Positions 40,796 to 53,891 of a stretch of DNA of 64,000 bases are shown here, in pieces. Position 1 is the stretch's first letter. Each line of letters begins with the position of its first letter. The stretch is from Atlantibacter sp. RC6 (GTDB lineage: Bacteria; Pseudomonadota; Gammaproteobacteria; Enterobacterales; Enterobacteriaceae), in assembly GCF_014193285.1 (NCBI RefSeq), contig NZ_JACHZE010000004.1, positions 372,001 to 436,000 of the forward strand. The letters are read 5' to 3'. The position numbers and the translations under genes are program-made. Under the pieces are notes generated by a model. That model was given only the letters and a program-made list of their open reading frames with translations, searched no databases and was not told the origin of the DNA.

Positions 40796-40945
40796 ATGCG
40801 GTTAGTCGTAAGCATTAACTTAATTAATTGTAAAAGTGACGACTTCAGGCTTTTCATCGGCGCTAAACCGCATTAAAACCTACGGCGTATGCGCGATAAT
40901 GTGAATTATCGTTTCACCATTCAGACCATTATCACGGAGCGACAA

Positions 40946-41728
40946 ATGGCAACGCATTTTGTTCGAGGACTGTTTAGCCCCGATGTCCCCTTATCTCCAC
41001 GACTGTGCGCCGCAAGTCTTGAGCTGGCGCGACAGTTACCCGAACACCGACGCCAGCGCTTTTTAGCCTCCCGCTCGTTGCTCGCCGAGATGATGTTCCG
41101 CTTTTTTGGCATTAAAACCCTTCCCCCCCTTGATATGACGCCACAGGGTAAACCACAGTTCCGGGATCGCGAGCTGGCGGACTTTTCCATCGCTTACGCC
41201 GGAAATATGGTGGGCGTCGCGCTGACCACGGAAGGACGCTGCGGCCTGGATATGGCGTTGCAACGTACCACGCGCGGGTTTTCACTGCCCAATACCGGCG
41301 ATCAGGCTTATCCGTTCACCAGCAATGAAACGACATGGATCGCCAGGCAACACGACGCCAATGAAGCCAAAACCCAACTGGTGACTTTACGCCACAGCCT
41401 GCTGAAAATGATGGGTGAGAAAGAGCAAACCTCAGATACAGTACAGCTCCAGCCCGCCGCGGGTAAATTGCGGGTGGCGGACTGCCCCCTGGTGGAATCG
41501 ATTTGCGATGCGGAGGATATCCTGATCTGGTCGGTGGCCGCCTCGCCTGCGATCGAAAAGCTGACGCTCTGGCAATACCACCAGCAGAACTGGAAAATCC
41601 TGCCGGACATTCCAACCCGTCGCAACGATGAAGCCTCGCGCTTGATGCGTTTTACCAGCCTGCCGGCTGAAAAAGCTCATATACTCAATCATTCGCATTC
41701 CGTAACGTCAGGGAGTCATCATGTCTGA
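40946..41728 (+). CDS. yieE: Putative 4'-phosphopantetheinyl transferase YieE
   Basis: A 260-residue member of the Sfp/AcpT-like transferase group, which attach phosphopantetheine to carrier proteins. The ATG at 40946 follows a CACGGAG site. The magnesium-binding GLD motif appears in GRCGLDMALQRT, and SIAYAGNMVGVAL resembles the preceding conserved strand. The second motif, normally WxxKEA, is poorly kept (LLKMMGE, lysine only), so activity is uncertain. It overlaps yieF by eight bases, as in E. coli. Confidence 0.85.
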   Translation: MATHFVRGLFSPDVPLSPRLCAASLELARQLPEHRRQRFLASRSLLAEMMFRFFGIKTLPPLDMTPQGKPQFRDRELADFSIAYAGNMVGVALTTEGRCGLDMALQRTTRGFSLPNTGDQAYPFTSNETTWIARQHDANEAKTQLVTLRHSLLKMMGEKEQTSDTVQLQPAAGKLRVADCPLVESICDAEDILIWSVAASPAIEKLTLWQYHQQNWKILPDIPTRRNDEASRLMRFTSLPAEKAHILNHSHSVTSGSHHV

Positions 41729-42287
41729 ATCGCTAAAAGTTGTGACACTACTGGGAAGCCTGCGTAAAGGCTCGTTTAACGCCATGGTTGCGCGCACGCT
41801 GCCGAAGCTGGCTCCGGCAGGGATGGACATCGCCGCGTTGCCGACCATCGCGGATATCCCGCTGTATGACGCCGATATCCAGCAGGACGAAGGTTTTCCG
41901 CAAAGCGTGGAAGCCATCGCGGCGCAAATCCGCGAAGCCGACGGTGTCGTGATTGTCACGCCGGAATATAACTATTCGGTGCCGGGCGGCCTGAAGAATG
42001 CCATCGACTGGCTGTCGCGCCTGCCCAACCAGCCGTTGGCGGGCAAGCCGGTGCTGATCCAGACCAGCTCCATGGGCGCTATTGGCGGTGCGCGCTGCCA
42101 GTATCATCTGCGCCAGATCCTGGTGTTCCTCGACGCCATGGTGATGAACAAGCCGGAGTTTATGGGCGGGGTGATCCAGAATAAAGTCGATACCCAGACG
42201 GGCGAAGTGATTGACCAGAGCACGCTGGACCATCTGACCGGGCAGTTAACGGCGTTTGGGGAGTATATTCAGCGAGTGCGTAACTGA
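41721..42287 (+). CDS. chrR: NADPH-dependent FMN reductase (chromate/quinone reductase) YieF
   Basis: A 188-residue flavodoxin-fold reductase equal in length to E. coli YieF/ChrR, which reduces quinones and chromate and limits oxidative stress. The FMN phosphate loop GSLRKGSFNAMVARTLP (residues 12-28) and the isoalloxazine loop TPEYNYSVPGGLKNAIDWLS are clear. It overlaps yieE and ends at a terminator shared with adeP. Confidence 0.94.
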   Translation: MSESLKVVTLLGSLRKGSFNAMVARTLPKLAPAGMDIAALPTIADIPLYDADIQQDEGFPQSVEAIAAQIREADGVVIVTPEYNYSVPGGLKNAIDWLSRLPNQPLAGKPVLIQTSSMGAIGGARCQYHLRQILVFLDAMVMNKPEFMGGVIQNKVDTQTGEVIDQSTLDHLTGQLTAFGEYIQRVRN

Positions 42288-42290
42288 TGT

Positions 42291-42319
42291 GAAAAGGGCC
42301 AGCATTGCTGGCCCTGTTG
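42291..42319. terminator. Bidirectional terminator between yieF and adeP
   Basis: GGGCCAGC, ATT, GCTGGCCC with A-run before and T residues after, exactly between two convergent genes. Confidence 0.88.
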
Positions 42320-42320
42320 A

Positions 42321-43658
42321 TTAATGCGCGTCGATAAACACGATTTTCAGGGTGAACAGCAGCGCCACCACGACTACACAGGCGCTCAGGTCGCGCAAGC
42401 GGCCAGTGAACACTTTCATTACGCAGTAAGAGATAAAGCCCAGCGCAATGCCTTCGGTGATAGAGAAGCTAAACGGCATCATCACGGCGGTAATAAACGC
42501 CGGCACCGCTTCGGTAAGATCATTCCACTTCACGCGCGCCAGGCTTGAGGTCATCAGCACGCCCACGTAAATCAGCGCCCCCGCAGCCGCATAACCCGGC
42601 ACCATGCCCGCCAGCGGCGACAGGAAAATCACCAGCAGGAACAGCAACCCGACGATCACCGCGGTCAGGCCGGTACGGCCACCCACGGACACGCCGGAAG
42701 AGGATTCGATGTAAGCGGTCACTGACGACGTACCGATAAACGAACCGGTTACCGACGAGATACTGTCAACATACAGCGCCTGCTTCATGCGCGGGAAGCG
42801 GCCTTTTTCATCGGTCAGGCCCGCTTTATCCGTCACGCCAATCAGCGTACCGGAAGAGTCGAACAGGTTAACCAGCATGAAGGAGAAAATGACGCCTGCC
42901 AGACCAATATTCAGCGAACCAGCCAGATCCACCTGGCCCACCACGCTCATTACGCTCGGCGGTGCGGAAACAATCCCGTGGTACTGCACATCGCCCAACA
43001 TCCAGCCCAGCAGCGTGGTGACAACGATAGAGACCAGTACCGCAGCGTGAATATTACGCGACGCCAGAATAGCGATGATAAAGAAACCCAGCGCGCCCAG
43101 CAGCGTAGAGTGGGACGTCAGATTGCCGATGGTGACCAGGGTTTCCGGGTTCGCCACGATAATGCCGGCATTTTTCAGGCCCATCATGCCGATAAACAAG
43201 CCGATACCGCTGGTAATGCCCACACGCAGGCTCACCGGGATATTGGCGATCATCCAGTAACGCACGCGGAAAATAGTCAGGATCAGCAGGCCGACCGCGC
43301 CCCAGAAAATCGCGCCCATGCCGATTTGCCAGGAGAGGCCCATCGCGCCCACCACCACAAACGCGAAGAAAGCATTAAGGCCCATCGCAGGTGCCAGCGC
43401 CACCGGCAGGTTGGCGAACAATCCCATCAGGATACTGCCGAAAGCAGCGATCAGACAGGTCGTCACAAAGACGGCGCTGGTATCCATGCCAGCCGCGCCC
43501 AGAATTTGCGGGTTAACGAAAACGATATACACCATCGTCAGGAAAGTCGTGATACCGGCAATCACTTCGGTACGGGCGGTTGTGCCATGTTCACGCAGTT
43601 TAAACACGCGCTCAAGCACCCCCGGTTGCGAAGCCGGAGTAGCGTTTTGTTGGCTCAT
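42321..43658 (-). CDS. adeP: Adenine permease AdeP (YieG)
   Basis: A 445-residue purine:H+ symporter of the AzgA-like NCS2 group, the same length as E. coli AdeP. It has about 13 membrane segments with ALAPAMGLNAFFAFVVVGAM and the motif ESSSGVSVGGRTGLTAVIVG that is characteristic of AzgA-like transporters. It stands alone between convergent yieF and divergent yieH. Confidence 0.95.
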   Translation of the reverse strand: MSQQNATPASQPGVLERVFKLREHGTTARTEVIAGITTFLTMVYIVFVNPQILGAAGMDTSAVFVTTCLIAAFGSILMGLFANLPVALAPAMGLNAFFAFVVVGAMGLSWQIGMGAIFWGAVGLLILTIFRVRYWMIANIPVSLRVGITSGIGLFIGMMGLKNAGIIVANPETLVTIGNLTSHSTLLGALGFFIIAILASRNIHAAVLVSIVVTTLLGWMLGDVQYHGIVSAPPSVMSVVGQVDLAGSLNIGLAGVIFSFMLVNLFDSSGTLIGVTDKAGLTDEKGRFPRMKQALYVDSISSVTGSFIGTSSVTAYIESSSGVSVGGRTGLTAVIVGLLFLLVIFLSPLAGMVPGYAAAGALIYVGVLMTSSLARVKWNDLTEAVPAFITAVMMPFSFSITEGIALGFISYCVMKVFTGRLRDLSACVVVVALLFTLKIVFIDAH

Positions 43659-43837
43659 TATCAGTTTCCGAACATGAGGAGGGAAAATTCGCCGGTTATC
43701 CTATACCAAAAAAGCGTCAGGTTGACGGCTATCACAGACTTTTTTTCATTGATTTTACTTATACGGGATCGTTTGCGTGGGGCAAAAATTTGCGCAATCA
43801 GTTAAAATGCCGTTTCATTCTTAACAAAGGAAACGGC

Positions 43838-44503
43838 ATGTCCCGGATTGATGCGGTATTTTTTGACTGTGATGGCACGTTAGTCGACAGCGAAGTGATC
43901 TGCTCTAAAGCTTACGTGCATATGTTTGCGCAATATGGCATCCAGCTCGATCTGGAGGAGGTGCATAAGACCTTCAAGGGGATAAAGCTCTACGAGATCA
44001 TCGATACCATCAGCAATCAGCACGGCGTGAATCTGAACAAAGCCGATCTGGAAGCGGTGTATCGCGCCGAAGTCGCCAGGCTGTTTGAGAGTGAACTGGT
44101 GGAAATTGAAGGCGCAGCAGAATTGCTGAAGAAGATGAAAGTGCCGATGTGTATCGTCTCAAACGGCCCGGTCACCAAAATGCAGCATTCGCTGGGTAAA
44201 ACCGGCATGCTCGACCACTTCCCGGATCTGCTGTACAGCGGGTATGACATTCAGCGCTGGAAGCCGGACCCGGCAATCATGCACCACGCCGCCGATGCGA
44301 TGCAGGTCGATGTGAAAAACTGCGTGCTGGTGGACGACTCATCCGCAGGCGCGATGGCGGGCGTAGCGGCGGGCATGGAGGTGTATTACTTCTGCGCCGA
44401 TCCGCACAACAAGCCGATCGACCACCCGAAAGTCACCGCGTTTACCTCGCTGTCGCAGTTGCCTGAATTGTGGCGTGCGCGCGGTTGGGATTTGACGCGC
44501 TAA
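43838..44503 (+). CDS. yieH: HAD phosphatase YieH (6-phosphogluconate phosphatase)
   Basis: A 221-residue beta-phosphoglucomutase-like HAD hydrolase. The ATG at 43838 follows AAAGGAAA. Motif I is VFFDCDGTLVDSE (Asp10, Asp12), motif II CIVSNGP, motif III the lysine in RWKPDPAIM, and motif IV LVDDSSAG. E. coli YieH has low-level 6-phosphogluconate phosphatase activity. Confidence 0.93.
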   Translation: MSRIDAVFFDCDGTLVDSEVICSKAYVHMFAQYGIQLDLEEVHKTFKGIKLYEIIDTISNQHGVNLNKADLEAVYRAEVARLFESELVEIEGAAELLKKMKVPMCIVSNGPVTKMQHSLGKTGMLDHFPDLLYSGYDIQRWKPDPAIMHHAADAMQVDVKNCVLVDDSSAGAMAGVAAGMEVYYFCADPHNKPIDHPKVTAFTSLSQLPELWRARGWDLTR

Positions 44504-44525
44504 GAAGCTATTAACGACTTTTTTT

Positions 44526-44556
44526 GCCGGGCGGGTGGCGCAACGCTAATCCGCCC
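44526..44556. repeat. REP-like palindrome after yieH
   Basis: GCCGGGCGG...CCGCCC with an internal GCG-CAA-CGC makes a hairpin typical of enterobacterial REP elements, 20 bases after yieH. Confidence 0.55.
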
Positions 44557-44570
44557 TCTTACGAAACCGG

Positions 44571-44752
44571 GCACAGTTCCTAATTATCTTCTGCATAACG
44601 TTTTCTTCTTCGTTGAATTTTTCGCCAGCGTTATTTTTATGGATCCAAATTCTTTCGAGGTATACAGCAAGGGGCCTGATTTACTGAAGTGCTATGAATG
44701 GACTACGCGCCGTTTCCTGATCGACCCTGCTTACAGAGGGAATCTACCATGA
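44571..44752 (+). pseudogene. Possible C-terminal remnant of a gene upstream of the lipoprotein gene
   Basis: An open frame without a good start runs into a TGA that overlaps the next gene's ATG (ATGA at 44749-44752), the kind of junction seen in operons. Its last residues, LKCYEWTTRRFLIDPAYRG, look like real protein, and DNA between the REP-like element and this point is unlike the yieH flank in E. coli. Because the next gene resembles a type VI immunity lipoprotein, this could be the tail of a deleted effector gene. The frame is short and could be open by chance. Confidence 0.3.
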
Positions 44753-45150
44753 AGAAATTTCTATGCTTAACATTTGTATCGTTTTTGAGTGGATGCCATC
44801 TGGAAAGGCCTTACTATTATGAATTAAACGTTTCTATTATTAAAAACAATGTCTGTTTCTCTTTACCATCAGACATAGAAAAAAATCACAATAATCTGGA
44901 GTATAAGGGAATGGCAATATATAGAAAGGGGATAAAAGACTGGGAGTTTTTTTCCGCTACGCCTGAACAAAAAATCCTGAGCACTATAAAGCCAAATCAA
45001 TGCCTTGATGCACCGGATATTAAATGGAAACCGGGTGTGTACTCAGTATTAGCCGAAGCATTTAACCCCCTGGCATCGGACAGTTTAAGATTCAGGAAAG
45101 AATTCCAGATTGATCTTCAGGAGGATGGAGAGGTTACGTTAAAAAGATAA
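44749..45150 (+). CDS. Putative type VI secretion immunity-like periplasmic lipoprotein
   Basis: A 133-residue lipoprotein. MKKFLCLTFVSFLSGC is a signal peptide with lipobox LSGC (Cys16). The ATG at 44749 follows an AGAGGG site. The pattern YYELNVSIIKNNVCFSLP, then YKGMAIYRKG, then a cysteine (NQCLDAP) and a sheet-rich end resembles a family of enterobacterial periplasmic lipoproteins annotated as probable T6SS immunity proteins. No T6SS genes are in the window, so it is an orphan. It is much richer in A/T and in lysine codons AAA than its neighbours, which suggests transfer. The family call is from memory of the pattern. Confidence 0.6.
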   Translation: MKKFLCLTFVSFLSGCHLERPYYYELNVSIIKNNVCFSLPSDIEKNHNNLEYKGMAIYRKGIKDWEFFSATPEQKILSTIKPNQCLDAPDIKWKPGVYSVLAEAFNPLASDSLRFRKEFQIDLQEDGEVTLKR

Positions 45151-45166
45151 TCCATTCGTGAAAATA

Positions 45167-45201
45167 AAAAGGTATTCAACGTCCCAGTCTGAATACCTTT
45201 T
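45167..45201. terminator. Bidirectional terminator between the lipoprotein gene and phoU
   Basis: AAAAGGTATTCA and TGAATACCTTTT form a 12-base-pair stem with an 11-base loop between convergent genes. Confidence 0.88.
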
Positions 45202-45213
45202 CCCCTATAGCCT

Positions 45214-45939
45214 TTACTCTTTCGGGTCTTTGCCCGCCAGCAGTTTGTCCAGTTCATCTCCACCGACGTGGCGGAAATCCTGGCCCTTCACGAAGTAAAA
45301 AATATACTCGCAAATATTCTGGCAGCGGTCGCCGATACGCTCGATTGAACGGGCGCAGAACAGGGCGGTTAGCACGCTTGGAATGGTGCGCGAATCTTCC
45401 ATCATATAGGTCATCAACTGGCGCACGATGCCCTCATACTCCTGGTCCACTTTTTTATCTTCGCGGTAAATACGCACCGCTTCGTCCAGATCCATACGGG
45501 CGAACGCGTCCAGCACGTCGTGCAGCATCTGCACGGTGTGGCGGCCCAGGGATTCCAGGCTTACCAGCAGCGGCTGGTGCTGCTGGGAGAATTTCTCAAG
45601 CGCAGTACGGCAGATTTTATCCGCCACATCGCCAATACGTTCCAGCTCGGCAATAGTCTTGATGATCGCCATCACCAGGCGCAAATCGCTGGCGGTAGGC
45701 TGGCGTTTGGCGATGATGCGCACGCAGGCTTCATCAATGGCCACTTCCATCATGTTGACCTGCTGGTCACCCTCAATGACGCGCTGCGCCAGCTCGCCAT
45801 CCTGGTTGTGCATGGCGGTAATCGCATCAGAGAGCTGCTGTTCCACCAGCCCACCCATTGTCATCACCTGGGTGCGGATATGTTCCAGCTCCGCATTAAA
45901 CTGACCGGAAATATGTTTATTGAGATTCAGATTGTCCAT
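45214..45939 (-). CDS. phoU: Phosphate signalling regulator PhoU
   Basis: A 241-residue all-helical protein with two PhoU repeats (for example [15 protein letters not shown] and [15 protein letters not shown], each with the E/DxxxD metal-binding pattern). It links the Pst transporter to the PhoR sensor and keeps the Pho regulon off when phosphate is plentiful. It is the last gene of the pstSCAB-phoU operon, 13 bases after pstB. Confidence 0.97.
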   Translation of the reverse strand: MDNLNLNKHISGQFNAELEHIRTQVMTMGGLVEQQLSDAITAMHNQDGELAQRVIEGDQQVNMMEVAIDEACVRIIAKRQPTASDLRLVMAIIKTIAELERIGDVADKICRTALEKFSQQHQPLLVSLESLGRHTVQMLHDVLDAFARMDLDEAVRIYREDKKVDQEYEGIVRQLMTYMMEDSRTIPSVLTALFCARSIERIGDRCQNICEYIFYFVKGQDFRHVGGDELDKLLAGKDPKE

Positions 45940-45952
45940 GGTTAACTCCCCA

Positions 45953-48624
<2,672 letters not shown>

Positions 48625-48641
48625 TCACTCTTTAGTCAGAA

Positions 48642-48675
48642 CCCTGAAAACCGGCATTATCGCCAGTTTTCAGGG
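48642..48675 (-). terminator. Intercistronic hairpin between pstS and pstC
   Basis: CCCTGAAAAC and GTTTTCAGGG form a ten-base-pair stem with an inner GGC/GCC pair. With little T-run it likely stabilises pstS mRNA or attenuates read-through into pstCAB-phoU. Confidence 0.65.
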
Positions 48676-48735
48676 TATTGCCATTACCCGTTATGCGTCC
48701 GCCGGAAAATTTCTTCCCGGCGGCTCAGGGGCAAA

Positions 48736-49806
<1,071 letters not shown>

Positions 49807-49860
49807 TTAGTGGCTACGATGAGCAAAATAGGACACTTTGGTGACAGTTAAATGTACGAA

Positions 49861-49880
49861 TTATGACAGTTTTATGACAG
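49861..49880 (-). promoter_or_regulatory. Pho box (PhoB site) of pstS
   Basis: Minus-strand CTGTCATAAAA followed by CTGTCATAA is two tandem PhoB half-sites at 11-base spacing, about 85 bases upstream of the pstS start. A third half-site (AACTGTCAC) lies nearer to pstS at 49841-49849. Confidence 0.88.
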
Positions 49881-50052
49881 CGAAAATCCCGCGAAAGTAA
49901 GAGCCTAAAACAAAATAATTATCAAAGGGATAGACAAAATTATGACACCCGCATTGCAGTAAAATTTTATTTTTGTGACAAGATAAAAGGTAGTTCGGGA
50001 TAGCCGATTGTCATAAAAAAACCGGGGATTTTTTGTGTGAAAAACAGCCAAA

Positions 50053-50085
50053 AAAAGCCTCACCATGACGGTGAGGCTTGAGGGA
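50053..50085 (-). terminator. glmS terminator
   Basis: Minus-strand GCCTCACCGTCATGGTGAGGC, a nearly perfect hairpin, is followed by seven T residues directly after the glmS stop. Confidence 0.9.
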
Positions 50086-51915
50086 TTATTCTACGGTAAC
50101 GGATTTTGCCAGGTTACGCGGCTGGTCCACGTCGGTGCCTTTGATCAGCGCCACGTGGTACGCCAGGAGTTGTAGCGGAACGGTATAGAAGATTGGCGCA
50201 ATCACCTCTTCCACATGCGGCATCTCAATGATGTGCATATTGTCGCTGCTGGTAAAACCGGCATCCTGGTCGGCGAAGACGTACAGCTGGCCGCCACGGG
50301 CGCGCACTTCTTCGATGTTGGATTTCAGTTTTTCCAGCAGTTCGTTGTTCGGTGCCACCACAATCACCGGCATATCGGCGTCAATCAGCGCCAGCGGGCC
50401 GTGTTTAAGTTCACCGGCAGCGTAGGCTTCAGCATGAATATAAGAGATCTCTTTCAGCTTCAGCGCGCCTTCCAGCGCAATCGGATACTGATCGCCGCGG
50501 CCCAGGAACAGGGCGTGGTGCTTGTCGGAGAAATCTTCCGCCAGCGCTTCGATACGTTTGTCCTGGGACAGCATCTGCTCGATACGGCTCGGCAGCGCCT
50601 GCAGCCCGTGGACAATGTCGTGCTCAATAGACGCATCCAGGCCTTTCAGACGCGCCAGTTTCGCCACCAGCATCAACAACACAGTTAACTGGGTGGTAAA
50701 CGCTTTGGTGGACGCCACGCCGATTTCAGTACCGGCTTTGGTCATCAGCGCCAGATCGGATTCACGCACCAGAGAAGAGCCCGGAACGTTGCACACCGCC
50801 AGCGAGCCGAGGTAGCCCAGCTCTTTAGATAAACGCAGCGCCGCCAGAGTATCGGCGGTTTCGCCAGACTGAGACAGGGTGATCATCAGGCTGTTGCGGC
50901 GAACGGCGGATTTGCGATAGCGGAATTCAGAGGCGATTTCCACATCGCAGGAGACGCCCGCCAGCGCTTCGAACCAGTAGCGCGACACCATACCGGAGTT
51001 GTAAGACGTCCCGCAGGCGACGATCTGAATATGCTCAACCTGAGAGAGCAGATCGTTTGCCTGAGGGCCGAGCTCGCTTAAATCCACTTCACCGTGGCTG
51101 ATGCGCCCGGTCAGGGTGTTTTTAATGGCGTTCGGCTGCTCGTAAATCTCTTTCTGCATGTAGTGGCGGTAAACACCTTTATCGCCTGCGTCATACTGCA
51201 GATTGGATTCGATGTCCTGACGTTCCACTTCTTCGCCAGTCTTGTCCATGATGGTGACGGTGCGGCGAGTCACTTCCGCGATATCGCCCTCTTCCAGGAA
51301 GATAAAGCGACGGGTCACCGGCAGCAGCGCCAGCTGATCGGAAGCGATAAAGTTTTCGCCCATGCCAAGGCCAATCACCAGCGGGCTACCGGAACGCGCA
51401 GCCAGCAGCACATCCGGGTTGCGGGTATCGACGATAACGGTGCCGTATGCGCCGCGTAACTGCGGGATCGCGCGCAGCACCGCTTCACGCAAGGTGCCGC
51501 CCTGCTCCAGCTCCCAGTGCACCAGATGCGCAATCACTTCGGTATCAGTCTGGGAAGCAAATTCGTAACCACGCGCCTGCAACAGCTCGCGTAGCGGTTC
51601 ATGGTTTTCAATAATGCCGTTATGAACAACCACAATGTGATCGGACACATGTGGGTGCGCGTTGGTTTCCGACGGCTCGCCGTGGGTAGCCCAACGGGTA
51701 TGGGCGATGCCCGTACCGCCATGCAGAGGCTGTTCCTGTGCGGCTTGCGCCAGCATCTGAACTTTGCCAAGACGACGTAAACGCGTCATCTCTCCGCTGC
51801 TGTTGATTACCGCAAGCCCCGCAGAGTCATAACCACGGTATTCCAGACGGCGTAATCCTTCGAGAAGGATTTCTGCAATATCACGCTGCGCGACTGCGCC
51901 AACAATTCCACACAT
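50086..51915 (-). CDS. glmS: Glucosamine-6-phosphate synthase GlmS
   Basis: A 609-residue glutamine amidotransferase that makes glucosamine-6-phosphate from fructose-6-phosphate, the first step to UDP-GlcNAc. [12 protein letters not shown] has the Cys1 nucleophile after Met removal, the glutaminase domain runs to about 240, and two SIS domains ([20 protein letters not shown]) form the isomerase half. The C-terminus is [11 protein letters not shown]. It is co-transcribed with glmU. In enterobacteria its mRNA is activated by the small RNA GlmZ, whose target lies in the 170-base leader (51916-52085). Confidence 0.98.
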   Translation of the reverse strand: MCGIVGAVAQRDIAEILLEGLRRLEYRGYDSAGLAVINSSGEMTRLRRLGKVQMLAQAAQEQPLHGGTGIAHTRWATHGEPSETNAHPHVSDHIVVVHNGIIENHEPLRELLQARGYEFASQTDTEVIAHLVHWELEQGGTLREAVLRAIPQLRGAYGTVIVDTRNPDVLLAARSGSPLVIGLGMGENFIASDQLALLPVTRRFIFLEEGDIAEVTRRTVTIMDKTGEEVERQDIESNLQYDAGDKGVYRHYMQKEIYEQPNAIKNTLTGRISHGEVDLSELGPQANDLLSQVEHIQIVACGTSYNSGMVSRYWFEALAGVSCDVEIASEFRYRKSAVRRNSLMITLSQSGETADTLAALRLSKELGYLGSLAVCNVPGSSLVRESDLALMTKAGTEIGVASTKAFTTQLTVLLMLVAKLARLKGLDASIEHDIVHGLQALPSRIEQMLSQDKRIEALAEDFSDKHHALFLGRGDQYPIALEGALKLKEISYIHAEAYAAGELKHGPLALIDADMPVIVVAPNNELLEKLKSNIEEVRARGGQLYVFADQDAGFTSSDNMHIIEMPHVEEVIAPIFYTVPLQLLAYHVALIKGTDVDQPRNLAKSVTVE

Positions 51916-52085
51916 AGTTTTGTTTCCTGATAATGGCGATATGCCATAGGTTGTCAGTCGACCTTTGTTGCTCTTTTCGAGCGCCCCGAGCCTTGTAGAG
52001 AGTGGGGTTATTATTGTGGTACTGCTTTTGGGGCGGAGAAATTATGGTTTTCTCTCACCCCGGCCTCGCCTCACAGCAAGGATAA

Positions 52086-53456
52086 TTATTTTTTCTTCAC
52101 CGGACGCTGCCAGCCCTGAATATGGGTCTGCTTCACGCGGCTGATGACTAATTCATTTTCTTCAACATTACGGGTAACCGTGGTGCCCGCCCCAATCGTC
52201 ACGCCACGCGCCACCGTCACCGGGGCCACCAGCTGCGTGTCGGAACCGACAAACACATCGTCGCCAATAATGGTTTTATGTTTATTTGCGCCATCGTAAT
52301 TACAGGTGATGGTGCCCGCACCGATATTGACGTTCGCGCCGATATCCGCATCGCCTAAATAGGAGAGATGGCCCGCTTTGGACCCTTTGCCGAGACGCGC
52401 TTTTTTCATCTCCACGAAGTTGCCGACATGGGCGCCTTCTTCCAGCTCCGCTCCCGGGCGTAAACGCGCAAACGGGCCGATGGTGCAAGCCGCGTCAAGA
52501 CGCGAATCTTCTACTACAGAGTAGGCGCTGATTTCACAGTCATCGCCGATTACGCTGTTTTTTATTACACAGCCAGCAGCGATTTTTACCCGGTTGCCCA
52601 GGGTGACATTGCCTTCGATGATCACGTTGGTATCAATTTCCACGTCGCGCCCGTGGGTTAACTCGCCACGCAGATCGAAACGCGCCGGATCGCGCAGCAT
52701 CACGCCCGCCAGCAGCAGTTTTTCCGCCTGCTCAGACTGATAGACTCGCTCCAGACGCGCCAGTTGTAGACGGTTATTCACCCCTTCCACTTCGCTTAAG
52801 CGATCGGGATGCACGGCGGCGATTTCGCGACCTTCCTGCCAGGCGAGAGCGATAATGTCAGTGATGTAATATTCACCCTGCGCGTTATCGTTGGTCAGTT
52901 TCGACAGCCAGCGTTTTAAATCCGCGCCGTTGGCAATCAAAATACCGGTATTGATTTCATTAATCAGGCGCTGTTCATCGCTGGCGTCTTTATGCTCGAC
53001 AATACCCGTCACCTGGCCATTTTCACGGGTGATGCGGCCATAGCCCGTCGGATCGTCAAGTTTAACCGTGAGCAGGCCAATACCGCCTTGCGGTTTGGCA
53101 TTCCGCAGCCGCGCCAGGGTATCGGTGGAGATAAGCGGTACGTCGCCGTAAAGCATCAGAATGTCTTCGTCATCCGCGAAGAACGGCGCGGCCTGCTGCA
53201 TGGCATGGCCGGTGCCTAACTGCTCAGCCTGCAATACCCAGTTTACGGCATCGTTATTCAGGGTTTGTTTCAGCAGATCGCCGCCATGCCCGTACACCAG
53301 ATGCACGCGCTGGGCGCCAACCTGGGTAGCGGCGTCAATGACATGCTGCACCATCGGCTTGCCGGCAAGCGAATGCAACACTTTTGGAAGATCGGAATAC
53401 ATGCGGGTGCCTTTGCCTGCGGCAAGGATAACCACGCTCATCGCACTGTTCGCCAT
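52086..53456 (-). CDS. glmU: Bifunctional GlmU (GlcN-1-P acetyltransferase / GlcNAc-1-P uridyltransferase)
   Basis: A 456-residue enzyme making UDP-GlcNAc for peptidoglycan and lipopolysaccharide. The N-terminal uridyltransferase has [18 protein letters not shown] and the C-terminal half is a left-handed beta helix of hexapeptide repeats ([20 protein letters not shown]), with acetyl-CoA site residues near [20 protein letters not shown]. Length equals E. coli GlmU. It is first in glmUS. Confidence 0.98.
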   Translation of the reverse strand: MANSAMSVVILAAGKGTRMYSDLPKVLHSLAGKPMVQHVIDAATQVGAQRVHLVYGHGGDLLKQTLNNDAVNWVLQAEQLGTGHAMQQAAPFFADDEDILMLYGDVPLISTDTLARLRNAKPQGGIGLLTVKLDDPTGYGRITRENGQVTGIVEHKDASDEQRLINEINTGILIANGADLKRWLSKLTNDNAQGEYYITDIIALAWQEGREIAAVHPDRLSEVEGVNNRLQLARLERVYQSEQAEKLLLAGVMLRDPARFDLRGELTHGRDVEIDTNVIIEGNVTLGNRVKIAAGCVIKNSVIGDDCEISAYSVVEDSRLDAACTIGPFARLRPGAELEEGAHVGNFVEMKKARLGKGSKAGHLSYLGDADIGANVNIGAGTITCNYDGANKHKTIIGDDVFVGSDTQLVAPVTVARGVTIGAGTTVTRNVEENELVISRVKQTHIQGWQRPVKKK

Positions 53457-53847
53457 ACGCGTCCTGTCTCTGTAAAGTGAGTGAAGTAAAACGATTTACG
53501 TTTGGAAATTCTACATATTTTTCGCGGTAAAATAGATTGCCGATATATTACGCGTTAAGCGTAAATATTGCTTTCCCGAACGGATATTTAATGAACACGT
53601 TCCGGTTTTTGGGATGTTTTTACGCGACGATTTCATTGCCATAGCGGTGATTCAGCACTTAGTTTTTATAATAAATTATCTGGATAATAAACCGCGTTAG
53701 CGCATCGCCAGGCATAGCGGCCCCTCGCGAATCATTATCCCGTTGGATTTACTGTAAATGGCATTCTCAGGAAGGAAACCACCCAAACAGGTGATAATGA
53801 AGCGATGATCGAGAATCGCATTGCCAAACGCGCCCTGGCAGGCAAAA
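53457..53847. other. Intergenic region between atpC and glmU
   Basis: About 390 bases with the glmU promoter and a possible NagC site (53517-53535) at the glmU end. The rest shows no credible gene: the longest plus-strand frame from an ATG at 53591 has 17 codons. Confidence 0.5.
53517..53535. promoter_or_regulatory. Possible NagC operator upstream of glmU
   Basis: Minus-strand TATTTT, seven bases (ACCGCGA), AAAATA is a symmetric AT-armed site about 60-80 bases upstream of glmU. The glmUS operon of E. coli is activated by NagC bound to similar AT-rich palindromes, so this is the best candidate, on symmetry and position only. Confidence 0.4.
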
Positions 53848-53875
53848 AAAATGCCAGTCATCAGACTGGCATTTT
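53848..53875 (-). terminator. atp operon terminator
   Basis: AAAATGCCAGTC and GACTGGCATTTT form a perfect 12-base-pair stem with a four-base loop and following T residues, 16 bases after atpC. Confidence 0.9.
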
Positions 53876-53891
53876 ATCTTTCAAGCCGGTG

